A stretch of 64,000 nt of DNA from Ricordea florida (Eukaryota > Cnidaria > Anthozoa > Corallimorpharia > Ricordeidae). The notes below the pieces were generated by a model. That model did not search any database. It worked only from the letters and a program-made list of their open reading frames with translations, and was not told where the DNA came from. Both the position numbers and the translations under genes were made by a program. The DNA lies in contig OX453274.1 in NCBI GenBank assembly GCA_949710005.1, positions 29,188,940 to 29,252,939 on the forward strand, read 5' to 3'. Below, in pieces: positions 12,701 through 24,600 of this stretch (position 1 is its first letter; every line of letters begins with the position of its first letter).

Positions 12701-15700
12701 GCAATCTTGCGCAAGAATGCAATTTTCTCACTGGAGAAAACAGGAAAACAAAACCAACCCCATTTTAAGACTGGGATTGCCACAGGTATCCCAGCAATAA
12801 AAAACTCAGAATCTACTACATGGGAAGCCCGAGTTGACACACTTAAGCGTCCAGTTCTAAAACAAACTCTTACCGGACAGTTGAGTCCTGAGTTATCTTG
12901 CTCTGCCTCACAAATGAACTCTGACACGTGCAACCAGCCAACGCCTCCTGCAACTCGTGAACGCGGCGACGGTATCGATCCTCGAGCTTCTGATACGCAT
13001 TCGCCACTTTTCTTTGCTCTTCGTATTTCTGTCTAAGTTCTCGCTTCTCCGATTCGTACTTTGCAATCAGTTCCTTATTTTCGGTTTGTAATTTTTCGAT
13101 ACAACTCAAATAGTAGGCTTCCATGTCGTCTCTAGTTCTCAACCTCGGTTCAACCTTTGTGTCTCCTTGGTGAACCTTGGTTTGTTCAGCTAATTCCAAG
13201 GCCTTGAATGACGAAGAACGGTGACGTTCGGGATCTGCAGGTTGACGTGGAATACTTGACGAGTTAGCTTGGGATCGATTTCGGGGGCCGGTATCAGGCG
13301 GGTACAAATTCCACAAGGCCAACCTGGTCTCGTACATTTCTCGCGCAGATTGAGATCTAGAAAATGGTGAGCTGTCTGACAGACTTTCTTTGGTGAGAGA
13401 AGTTCTTGGAGTAGATTCAGGAAGAGGACTTACAGGTAAAACTTGCGCAACTGGTACAGATTTTGAAACCGCGGAATACGGTTTCGCGTAATTGTAAGAT
13501 CGGCTAGAAACTGGAACGCTCCATATGCGGTCATCGCTGCGATGAAAAGGGAAAATCGCGGGTTTGCTATCAACTGCGTCAGATGGTTTGGAGGAATTTT
13601 CCGGAGACGCAACGACAATTCTCGTCACAGCTTCGCTGTTTTGCGTATTCTCCAAAGTCATCGCGGTTTCCAGCTCTCCATCATGCTCGGATCCCGGCGA
13701 AACTTGAACGACTCCACTCGGGCGCACAAATTGTGGCAACGTCTCTTCGCGCTGTAACACTTCCTCCTCCACAAAATCTTCAGGAAAATCTCCCCGCATA
13801 GCTGCGTCCACTTGAAAATCAAATTCCTTACACGTGCGTTTCGTGATTCTGCGATCATTTTCGTTTAGCGGTGTTTCTTGACATGCGTTGTGCTGCTCTC
13901 TGCTTAAACTACTATTTAAGCTCTCGATGCTCCTCTCCACAGACGCATGCGCAGGAAAACCTGCATGACTAACAACAACTGGTTCTTCTTTGGTCAGCTG
14001 TCGAGTCGTAGTGGCTACAGCCTTGACACTGACAATCCCGATGGCAGTGTGACGCTTCGGCTTATTTTCGGTTTGTCCTTCGGAAACACGATCGATTTGA
14101 TGTCTAAAACCGACGACACCGATCGTACGATGCCTCTTTGCTTTGACGGTCGGGCGCTCCCGCGGCTTGTAAGAGGCTCCTGTTTCGGTAACTTCGACCA
14201 CTTTAATCGGTGTTCCTTTGGCCGACTTTAACTCGGTCAGCTCGTAATGTGCAACGACCGGAGTTCGATTCTCTGCGCTTCTGTTCGGAGCTCCAAACTG
14301 GTTAGAACTTCCGTGCACGGCACCAGTCCATCCAAAGGCCTCCTCAGCAAAATGCCACTTTTCGTCCTTCTTTGACTCTTGCGGGGATCGCTGAGCACCC
14401 GCAAAGTTCCACCCCTTGAACTCGGGACGTTTGAGATAAATCTGCGCATGCGCAGTTGCTTGTGCGCTTTTAGCGTGCTTGGCAATCTGATCCTCGTGTA
14501 GCCTGATGAGCTCTTGAAGACTTAACCGATGCGCTGCCAAATCGTTTGCATTTTGTCCCTGGACGCCCAGTTGGCTCTCCCCACCAAAATGGTGGCTGAT
14601 CTGGGAAGTTCTTAAGACCACATCAGGATCGCTTCTTTGATGGTTACATTCTGCCCTCGTGCGAACAACGCCAAATTCCTCCACAACACCTTGGGGATAT
14701 GGCGGTTTGGGTGGGGCTTCATCGAAGACTTCATCGTTCATGACATGACCTGAGTGACCTTGTCCTGGCTGTGCGCAAGCAAACTTCGGCCAAGTCTCAG
14801 CTTTTACCCTTCTCGTTTCTCGGTAATCATTTTCGTAAAATTCACCAAAAGCTTCAGAGAAGAAGCCATCGTTGCCACTGAAGCGTTTTGCTAAGTCTTT
14901 CACCGATGGACTGACATTTTGATCGTCACTGGGAATCCTCGGGTTCTGGGACAGCGGCAACGACGTTGACGCAACTTGCGTGACGCTTTGAATGACTGGT
15001 TTGTCATCGGCGCTTAAATCCATAGCATCAAGACCGTAGGATCGGCTTTTAACAGATTTCGTTATAACGTGACCAGAGGAATACGCCGAAGCTTGAGCGT
15101 GGACGGGTGTATTGCGTGACCGGCGAGGAACGGCGTTTACGCGAATTCTGTAATTTGAACTATGCCGAGGCTCCACCGTAGCAATGAACGTCGCGTTTGA
15201 GGTGGACTCGGCCTCAGGAATCCGTGGAGGACGTTTGATGAACACCGTTTTTTGAACTGTCTCACGTTGGAGGTCTCCTGGACCGTGTAGTTTATCTGGG
15301 GAACTAGAACCTAAGGAACCAGATCCTAACTGCCCTTTGGAGGCATGGTGGCTCAGCGAAGTTGACGACTGTTGCCAAGAAGTGCTCGACGAGCTTAAAC
15401 TTGATTGGCTGTACCTGCGAATGACGAGCGAACCATACGGAGAGCGTCTGCTCATGTCATACGCAGAGTACACCCCATGATTCTCCTCTCTCTCGTCAGG
15501 AGACGACCCTACCTGGGAACTAAAACTCGAGGATAACGACCGTGACAGCTTTAGTTGCCTATTTCTGTCAGGTCTTGACTCATTCCCCTGAAGTTCAGTT
15601 CGTACTAAGCTTTTGTAACGAGGGTGGTCGTAAGGCATCTTGGGATAGCTGTGCTCAAGTAGGAATTTGCTGCCGCCCTCGTTGTCACGAGCCAGTGAGA

Positions 15701-18395
15701 TTTCGTGAATGCTTTGCGGTCTTTGTTTAGAGTTCCTTTCTGTTGTGGGTGCTCCAAACCAGCTCTGGGGACGGGCATTATCTTTGCTAACTGAGTAATT
15801 GATATTTCTGTAGAACTGAATTTCCGCTTGTCTACTGTCGTGGAATGGATCTTCTCTTAACGACCTGCTGAGCAACAAACAATGGAACATTAATAATTAG
15901 TGCCTGGTAAGTCTTATTTCAATTGAACTCACTGCTACTTGGAGATTGTGAGAGTGAAATAGGGTGTGGAAATGGCTGCACTTGGAAGCAAACAATGTAC
16001 TTTATAGGTTAGGAAATGAGTAAACATTTGCACAAAGTTGACGGAGTCATAAGAACATTGGTTGGTTTCTATTAAAAAATTGTTTGACTTATCATATAGT
16101 ACGGGTTCAATAGTAGAAAACTTGTACACAAAGTCTAATAATTGTTAATTAGCAGCAAATAATATTATACTCTTGGCAGTCTGTCAACCTTGCCCAGTCC
16201 TGGAAGCCTCCACAAATGAAAAAGCTAGAACTACACATTGTGTCATAGACAAACAGTACCACAGCACAGTGTGTTTCAGCAGCTTTCCAAAGAATGGTCT
16301 CACCGCATGGTTAAATCCATAAATAAAAAAGCTAGAACCACACTAAGGTACTGTTCAGTAGCTTTACCATGGATAGTCACACCCCGTGGTTTCATCCACA
16401 GATTAACAGGTTTGAGGCACACTGTTCAATGTACCTACACATGTACAGTAAAGTGCATGTACTGTTCAATAGCTTCCCAAAGTGAAAAAATGGTTACACT
16501 CTGTACTGTTATCCACTGACAATACCATTTAGATTCGCATACTGTGTAGGATGTTAACACAAAAATTTGGTGGCAGACCTCCAAAATTTACAAAGGCATC
16601 ACTTATCATGATATCCCCGATTTTAAACTAACTAACAATGACAGACTGTTTAGTTTTTTTTATTTATTTGACATCATGCTGTTGTACTACTGTATGTATA
16701 GAGCACTAAAGAGCTTAAGAGCCAAACATATTACATTGATCCAGAGGTAATCTAAAGTTTATATAACAGTGTCAACTGGAAAGGTCTAGCTGGCGAGAAA
16801 CTATCGCATGTGATCATTTGGACAGAAGAAATGAAAATGATTGGGATCAGCTAAATTTCTGCAAGGAGTCTAATCTGTAATAGGAGAGCAGTGCCTTGTA
16901 TCTATTTTTGGATTCAGCATTTAAATTCTAAGAAGTTAACTATGAAAAGAGCCTAAGATTTTGACCTGCCCACCTGCCCAACTAATCTTATTGAAGAACG
17001 GCAAGCTGGCACCAGGAATGTCATTTCTTTTGCATATCTTAAGTATTTCCAGAAAATAGAATGCCCACTGCAAATGAAAAACCAATTACAGGGTACAGGT
17101 CAAGTGGCAGCACCCATGAAAAAGTTTAGCTCACAAGAAGAATTATTAATTTTTATCACCAGATTACCACACATGATAGTTTTGCTTTAGATTCTTCAAT
17201 TGTAGAGCCTTTTCTTTCCTTCCTCTTAAACTATGAATCAAATTCAGGTTCTTCAGCAATTTCTAAGGAGTTTCTACAAATTTCCTTCCCCTTTATCTTT
17301 TCTATTCTGTTATAAATACAATACAAAGGGAAAATGCCAGTGCTTGATAAAATAACTTGAAAATGGTCAAGAAGTAAGGTATCGGATTTCTTTGTCATTC
17401 TGTCATTATCTCTGATGTCTGTTAAAATCACACACAAGCTCTTAAGTTTTATGCTGTTACATTTCCTTTGCTATGAAATGTAAGGAATAAGACATGGTAG
17501 GAAATTCAAGCAACAGAGTATTTATAAAGTTTTTGAATTCTCATTCAGATATCAGGTTGCTAATCTACTATGTTACCATTATTTTCTTCATTATGCATAC
17601 TGTAGGTTTACTGTTTCGCTGTACTGTATAATGAATGGAGTTATATGGCAATTTGCACAACAGTTCCTGTGGCGTTTTACACCCGAAATTCTTTACAATG
17701 ACCTTAAGTTTCACCTGCTAACTAACAGTTGATCAATTATTATTATGAGCTATTTACTAACATAAACCTTCAGATGAGATGTGAATTCATACATTTCTTC
17801 TTTCCTACCCCTCTAAATCGCTAGGTACTATTTATAAGCTTACACCAGAACGAAATACCACTCAAAACCTAAAAGAGAGCGAACAGGAGAAAGGCATGTG
17901 CACTGTACTTCTCGATCAATACACTGAAGCAGACAGGCCGAGACAGACGCGACACTCAAACAAAAGGTTAACTGTGAACGCTAAAAGCCCAGAATCACAA
18001 AATATCCACAAAAATACCCACAGCAAGAAACAGGAAACCTTACTTAGATACCAACTGATTGAATTACGACTATTTTTAATCAGCTGTTACCTTGTTTATT
18101 GCTTTACAAATGTCAACACGCAATGGGGTATAAACTACATATAAACTTACTCATTTTCCCGACGACTCGATCTGTCCATTTTAACGTCCTCGCCGTAACG
18201 CTCCCGATGACGGTCGCGTCTCCGGCTCCGTCCAGAAGAACCATGATAATGCAACCGCTGTTTTCCCCGCGATCTTTTGTATTCGGAGCGTTCTAATCTG
18301 GCTGCAAGTCTCGACGATGCTTCTCTCTCGTTGGAGTACAAATGCTCTTTAGACGATGATGAACTCGGCCTGTGAGAGATCGCTTCAAGTGACAT
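9753..18395 (-). CDS. Unrecognised 1161-aa protein: disordered, coiled coil, PDZ-ligand tail
   Basis: Three exons read on the minus strand: 18395-18151, 15867-12874 and 9999-9753. Donors (GTAAGT, GTAAGA) and acceptors (ctcag; ttattag after a pyrimidine tract) keep the frame through both junctions (GA|C and CG|C), giving 1161 aa. The large middle exon alone would end at 12871 by reading through its donor. Residues 1-990 are rich in Ser, Arg, Pro and charged residues with no recognised fold. A coiled coil runs about 997-1060 (IEKLQTENKELIAKYESEKR and following heptads). The last exon encodes a Ser-rich tail with WDELYDLLG, ending in GTHV, which fits a class I PDZ ligand (S/T-x-hydrophobic). This architecture is seen in cytoskeletal or junctional scaffolds, but I cannot name the gene. 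It is divergent from REXO2. Confidence 0.75.
10191..10323. mobile_element. Small foldback repeat in last intron of the unknown gene
   Basis: Ends cctgcgtagccagcgttta and aacgctggttactcaggcta form imperfect inverted repeats about 130 bp apart, the style of a short MITE. No target-site duplication was established. Confidence 0.45.
10891..11782 (+). repeat. 25-bp minisatellite, about 36 copies
   Basis: The unit is ctgcctgtgtgaRgcctaca plus ctggg, repeated in strict 25-bp register. Variants are gaag/gagg, ctgcc/ctacc and ctggg/caagg/ctgag. A run of variant units beginning at 10916 recurs in the same order from 11241, an offset of 325 bp (13 units), which is a higher-order duplication. The array lies in the last intron of the unknown minus-strand gene; 25 is not a multiple of 3, and no ORF runs through it. 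Confidence 0.95.
15861..15872 (-). other. NAGNAG tandem splice acceptor
   Basis: The acceptor of the large exon reads ctcagcag on the minus strand. Splicing after the first AG (exon from 15867) gives Asp-Arg at the junction; after the second (exon from 15864) gives a single Glu. Both keep frame. Confidence 0.6.
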
Positions 18396-18647
18396 CTAAA
18401 TTATGTTCAAACGATAAGTAATCGGCATCTGGAGGACGCCAGAAATGCGAAAAACAATGGGAATTCAGGCCTCAGCATAAGAGTATTTAGCTGTGGTCAA
18501 ATCTAGCACTTTATAAAACATTCTTTAGATTCCTCAGTAGCAGAGCGACCCGGTCGCGATTATGTTTCATAGGGAACTTGAACTAGCTAGACCCAGTCCT
18601 AGTGGCTAATACACAAAGCCGCCTTGCATGCCTGGTAGATTCCACTC
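18396..18647. promoter_or_regulatory. Shared divergent promoter, unknown gene / REXO2
   Basis: Only 252 bp separate the start codon of the minus-strand gene (18395) from that of REXO2 (18648). Both 5'UTRs and promoters must lie here unless upstream non-coding exons exist. No TATA box is obvious. Confidence 0.55.
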
Positions 18648-21600
18648 ATGTTACGAAGATCTTCTTGTTTGTGTCGTTTGGTTTTCTCCTGTGAAAGTGG
18701 GCCCCTTTCAAGATACCTTTTGCGTGGTAAACGGGCTCTCACGAGAATGGCTAATGAACGGATGGTTTGGATTGATTTGGAGGTATACAAACCGCGGACG
18801 CTATTAAACAGTATTAGATGTATTAAATCATGCATGTTAGTTCTAATTATTTTAATTTAAGTCAAGCTCACAGAAAGAATTTTTTCTCTAATTTTGACCT
18901 GTGCTTTGTTTTTTTTACATGTAAACTGGATCTACTCCACAAGATGACAGGTATGTGAAAATCATTAAATGTAAAAGTTAGGACCTAACTAATCGATGGA
19001 AATCGATAGATCATCGAATTGACAAATTGACGTCAGTTTTTTATGCGTCTGTCCTCTTATTGATGATAAATTGCGTCATAACATTGTCAAAGTGTTGTAG
19101 ATCCACGAGCCAATAGGCCAGTGGATCTACAACAAACTTTGACAATGTTATGACGCAATTTATCATCAATAAGAGGACAGACGCATAAAAAACTGACGTC
19201 AATTTGTTTTTTACAATAACAAAACGCGAAAAAGGTCAAATGAAGACTTAAATTAAAATTTTATGTGTCTGTACTCTTGATGATAAAAATTAGCCAATCA
19301 GCGCGCGAGAATTCGCTCAGTTATTGTAAAAAATGTAATCGATTTATCGGTAGTACTCGATAATACTCAATATAATTTGTTGATTGATTAGTTATTATAT
19401 TCGATAAAAATCGATAATCACAAATTTGGCTAGAGTCAGTATTTTTTTTCTCATTCGAAGCTGAACTATAGGGAGCGGCACGACTGTATTCACTATGACT
19501 AACAAAACTTCATAGCTTTGCGAATCAGCATATTAATTTTGAAAGAGGGTCAGTGAGAGACAACCTGAGTAATATTTTTTTAGTAATAATGGATAACTAA
19601 GCATGTCTTACCTTGAGAGCTTCCCATCTTTTTGCGATTTAATTTACAAAATTGAAGAGACTTAATATCAGCTATAAGGACAGCTAAAGGGACTACTGCT
19701 CTACTTGGTGCCTGAAAAACCTCAGTGCAAACCTAAACAAATGCATCTGCATGAAAGCTCTACACCCACAAACAATTTTCACCATCCTTGATACATGTAA
19801 GTAAATCAAAAAGAACTTCAAGCAGATGGAACTTTTGAAATTGTAAGCATTTAACATATTTGAAGCTTTCTTTCAAGGTTGGAAATAAAAGTAGGACCAA
19901 AGGAAATGAAATAAAATGGATCAGATGGTTAACAGGCAGACGAGGCTAACCGAACCAGTTGTAGTTCAGCTATTTATCATATTAAAATAGCTTACAATCT
20001 GTCTTGCAATGCATGTTAAGAAGCTGCATTGTCAGCTTTGTTTCTAGTGTTTATTTTTTGTATTCTGTTACAGTTCCGAAGCTTAAATATGAACTAAATA
20101 TTGAAAATCTATTGCCAAAGAGTTGATGAAACAGTGACACAGTGACAGAAAATGACATACAAGCCACATTTCATTATTGTTATGGTTGTGTTTCCTGTCA
20201 ATTTGATTCAGTACCCCTGAGTATCCAGTAGTGACATACAAATTCATAAGTTAATATCAATAAAGCCAATAAAGTGTTATGGAGATGTTTATATATTGAG
20301 CTTAGTATCAGTTAAGAGTTGCAGTTTATCAGTTCAGTGCTGTTTAAACGAAAAACAAATCAACCAGCCTGGTTTCGCCTATTTTTATGTTTTTGATTTT
20401 TTTATCAAAATTGATAGAATCGATCGTCTAATTATGGAAATCAATAAAATTGGTAATAGTAATAATAAACTTTATTTAAGTGTCAACTGTATCTAGCACT
20501 GACATACTAATTGGGGACACTGTAAAGCACAAATTAAATCAAATCATAATAAATTAAATTAAATCAATCAAATCAAACGTTGGTTTTTGTGGTGAGGGGA
20601 AAACCGGAGTACGCGGAGAAAAACCTTTTGGAGCAGAGTAGAGAACCAACAAACTCAGCCCACATATGATGCCGGGCCCAGGAATCGAACCCGGGCCACA
20701 TTGGTTGTTTGTTGAGGTTTATTAAAAGACCTTTAGTGTATTATATTCTATTTTTTCTTGAAGATAATTTTGGCGACTAGAATACTTGGCCTGGCGACCA
20801 AAAATGAAAACTTGGAGGCCAGGTGGCCCCAAGATTTTTTTCCGAAAGTCGAGCCCTGTGACTGCTGATCTGTAACGGAGATTTTCCAAGTTTTAATCAT
20901 TATTTTATTGATTTGATGCACCAAGATTTCCTTATAATCCCATTCTTCATTATGCAGACAGTCTTTTGTCTGAAGTGTAGAAAACAATGCAGAGAACAAA
21001 ACGTGTGCAGCATGTGCATTAGCTCATTGTTGGGCAATCTTTGCAGTAGAATAAGGAGAAGGGATTAAGTCGTACAAAATTTAAACTGGACTGAAACCTT
21101 AAAGGTGATGGAATTTATTTACCTCTTTTGTTGCAGGTCTCAATCTGCAAACCTGTCACATCATTGAAATTGCTTGCCTTGTTACTGATGGAAATCTGAA
21201 CATTATCGCTGAGGTACTAAAAGTGCCTTAATTGATGTCAAGTTTCCACTAGTTAGTGTTGAAACATAGCTGCCACTTCCCACTGGTTTATTTCAGTTTC
21301 ACGTCAACATGAACTGGGAGAAAACATCAGCAATTGTTAGTATTTAATCTGGTTGAAGAAATTCAAAGACAGTTACACATTTCAAGTCTTATGGGTTTCT
21401 AATTTAACAGAAGAATTTTTGTAGCAATGTAATACTTTGAGTACATGGATTATATAGAATGTTTTGATGTCTTTAAAGGGGCCTGAGCTGGTGATTCACC
21501 AACCAGATGAAGTGCTGGATTGCATGGATGACTGGTGCACTAAGCATCATGGAGAGGTAATAATAATAATAATAATAAAAGTATTTATTTAGACACGATA

Positions 21601-24600
21601 GTTTAAAATACAGCGTTGCTGATGTGGTCGTGTACAATCTAAAACGTTAAAATTACAAATTATATATATATATATATAAAAGCTAATCGAATAAAGTGAA
21701 ATTGTCTAAAACATTACTTTTGGTTACTTTGGTTCAGATTATGTTTGGTAAATTTACATTATAGGCATACCTTTAATGTAAAGAAATAAATAGTAATAAG
21801 TGGTTAGAGAATAGAACCTCAAGTGGTCTGGGGTTTTGATTGTTATTTTAGGCAGGTTAACGTGCTTAATAAGTAGATTTAATTTCTTTTTTTTTTTCAC
21901 CTCAGAATGTGTGTTTAAAAGCTGACCATTTGGCTTTCATTTTACAGTCTGTATTCCAGTTTATTTGAGAATTTTATTAACATGTAACCATCATCTTTCT
22001 GTGAAACAGCATTTCTAGTGGATTAATAGAAATGTAGGGGATATTATGGGAAAGTGTGCTCAAATCATTTTTTTTTTGTTAGTCAGGATTAACAGCTGCT
22101 GTCAAAGCTTCTAGAATCAGTGTACTGCAAGCAGAAACTGCTGTCTTGGACTTCATCAAGGAGCACACCCCTCCAAGAGCTTGTCCCTTGGCCGGAAACA
22201 GTGTTCATGCTGACAAGGAATTCCTGAAAAAGTACATGCCACGTTTAATGGATCACCTTCATCACCGAATAGTGGATGTCAGTACAATAAAAGAACTCTG
22301 TTGGTATGGTGCCTGACTGTATATCAGTACTGGTATTTAGCTTTAGTTACCACAGTTACATCTAATTCTCAAAGTAGTTTCACTTAGTCGAGTTATTCAG
22401 GACAATATTATTTTAGCATGAAGAGCTAGTGGTGAAACCCCATTCAAATTGAAAGGGTTGGTGTAAAATTATACTAAGTGCATTTTGAGGTTATGTCTTT
22501 GATTTGCTGTGACTGAAATTTCATATTGTTTATGTACAGGTTTGTTTTCATTGGTAAACATTGCCTTTGTTCAATGGTTTGTCAGTATTTCCTCCTTGTT
22601 TAGGAATAATGCATGCAGAAAACTTTATCAACCTTCTCTATGTGGCAATTACAGTACAGCCCTAAAATAATGCACGCGCAAGAAGAAGCGCAAGAAGTTC
22701 TTGCGCCGCAAGAACACGCAATCCGCCGCAAGAAGTAAAAATGTTATATTTTTGCGGTTTACCCGCAAGAACATTCGAAACGCAAGAAGTTAGAAGCCTA
22801 ACCGCAAGAAGCCGCAAGAAGTTGAAAATCTAAGCGCAAGAAGCCGCAAGAACTTATGAATCTTATCGCAAGAAGGCGCAAGAAGTTGCGTCTAGTCAAA
22901 CCGTTCAGATCTAATTCGTAATGCCGTGTTCGTGGAAATGCTCAGCGCTTGCTCGCAATGTTGTCCATAAGATAAGCCACTGCAGTGGGAAGAGATTTAA
23001 TAATTATATCATCTTCAATTTTCGAACAGCGTGATCTGGGAGCGAAGACAACCTTCGTTCGAATCTCGTGCACTGAACCACAAAGACTACGTGTGTAAAC
23101 AAATTATACGCTACGATGTTGTAAATTTCTATTAGAACGTTTTGCAGAGTTATTCTTACAGACAGAAAGCTTTTGCAGAGAAAAATATTTTGTGTTTCTA
23201 AACAAACGGTAATCAAGGAAACTTGAAAGTCGCCTACGGAAGCGAACGGCTTCCGTAAATTCTACCCTGCTTGCAATACGAAAAAAATATTCCCGGTATG
23301 TTGTGATAAGAACATGAATGATTTTCTCAACGTCGAGATCTAATGTGTTTGCCTTTGTGCTTCCTCTTATTTCGAATACTTCAAACAGCAAATACAGTGA
23401 GATAACAATCATGTTGCTGTGACACCTCTAATTTGCATAAAGTTTCAAATTTACTCACACGTGAAATTGTCATGCTTTCGTCATATATGCATAGTACTTC
23501 GCATCAGAACGTGTCGACCTCTTTTAGTTTGATCACCCGTTTGGAAAAAACACCCATCCGTTCGAACGGCTTGATCACCCGTTTAGTGAAAACACTCATC
23601 TGTTCGAACGACTTGGTAAGACTACACCACGCATGAATCTCAAGCGGCCATCTTTATTCTCCCAGAATTCTCATACTTCATGGAAGAAAGCATTTCCAAA
23701 GCAACTGGAAGCAGTAAACACTTTCATTTTCAATGTGATTATTATCTTCGAAGATCCTGGTTCTATTCAGTGCATTGGACCTTATGCCGTCGAAGTTTAA
23801 ATTAGTTTAGTCTTATCAGACAAATAATTTACTGACCCTCAAACACGACTGTATGTAAAGCATTCAGCTCCTTCGATCTCCGAAAACGCATCGATAAATC
23901 AGGTAATACATTGGAGAGTTACCTGAAAAGGTAATTCGCAATTGTTTAGATGCTTCGAAAAACAACAAACACCTACTTTCCGACGCATTCTGAGTGACAC
24001 AACTTTCCCTAGCAAGAAAATTAACTTCGCAAAACGGCGCAGCAAGTAAACTATATTTTCTTCAAGGGAAGATAATTTCAACGTTTGAATTACGAAATTG
24101 TGCCAAATAAAACCAGAGATCTCTGTACTTTAGACTTCGTACAAGTCAGCCGTTCGACATTTTTCACGAGCCGTTCGAACGACTTATAATGTGACTCGTA
24201 AAGTTAAAGTTTAACTTGTCCGGCAAGAGCTAAGCATTTGTCGCTAATGTAGTTCTTATGGTAAGTGCTGGTCAAACATGAATGCGACCGTGCCTTTTGC
24301 CTTAATTCGCATGAAGCGTCTTCTTACGGTCCTTTGCGTGCAAAAATGTTAGCGCAAAGAAGTTCTTGCGGTTTGAAAATCCTACCGCAAAGAAGTTCTT
24401 GCGGTTTTAACTTCTAAACGCAAAGAAGTTCTTGCGTCTCTCAGGATCCAAGCGCAAGCGACCCGCAAGAAGCCGCAAGAAGTTGCCGGCTTGCGGACGC
24501 AAAAAGAAGTTCTTGCGCGTGCATTATTTTAGGGCTGTACTGTAATTACTGTCAGGGTATATATGTTGTGGTTCAATTTTTTTCTAGGTTTAAATTTTAT

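Noticed and set aside
12870..12873. Stop codon ending the 1006-codon minus-strand ORF as the true C-terminus
   Set aside because: The stop overlaps a consensus donor, and splicing there joins in phase to a coding-like last exon.
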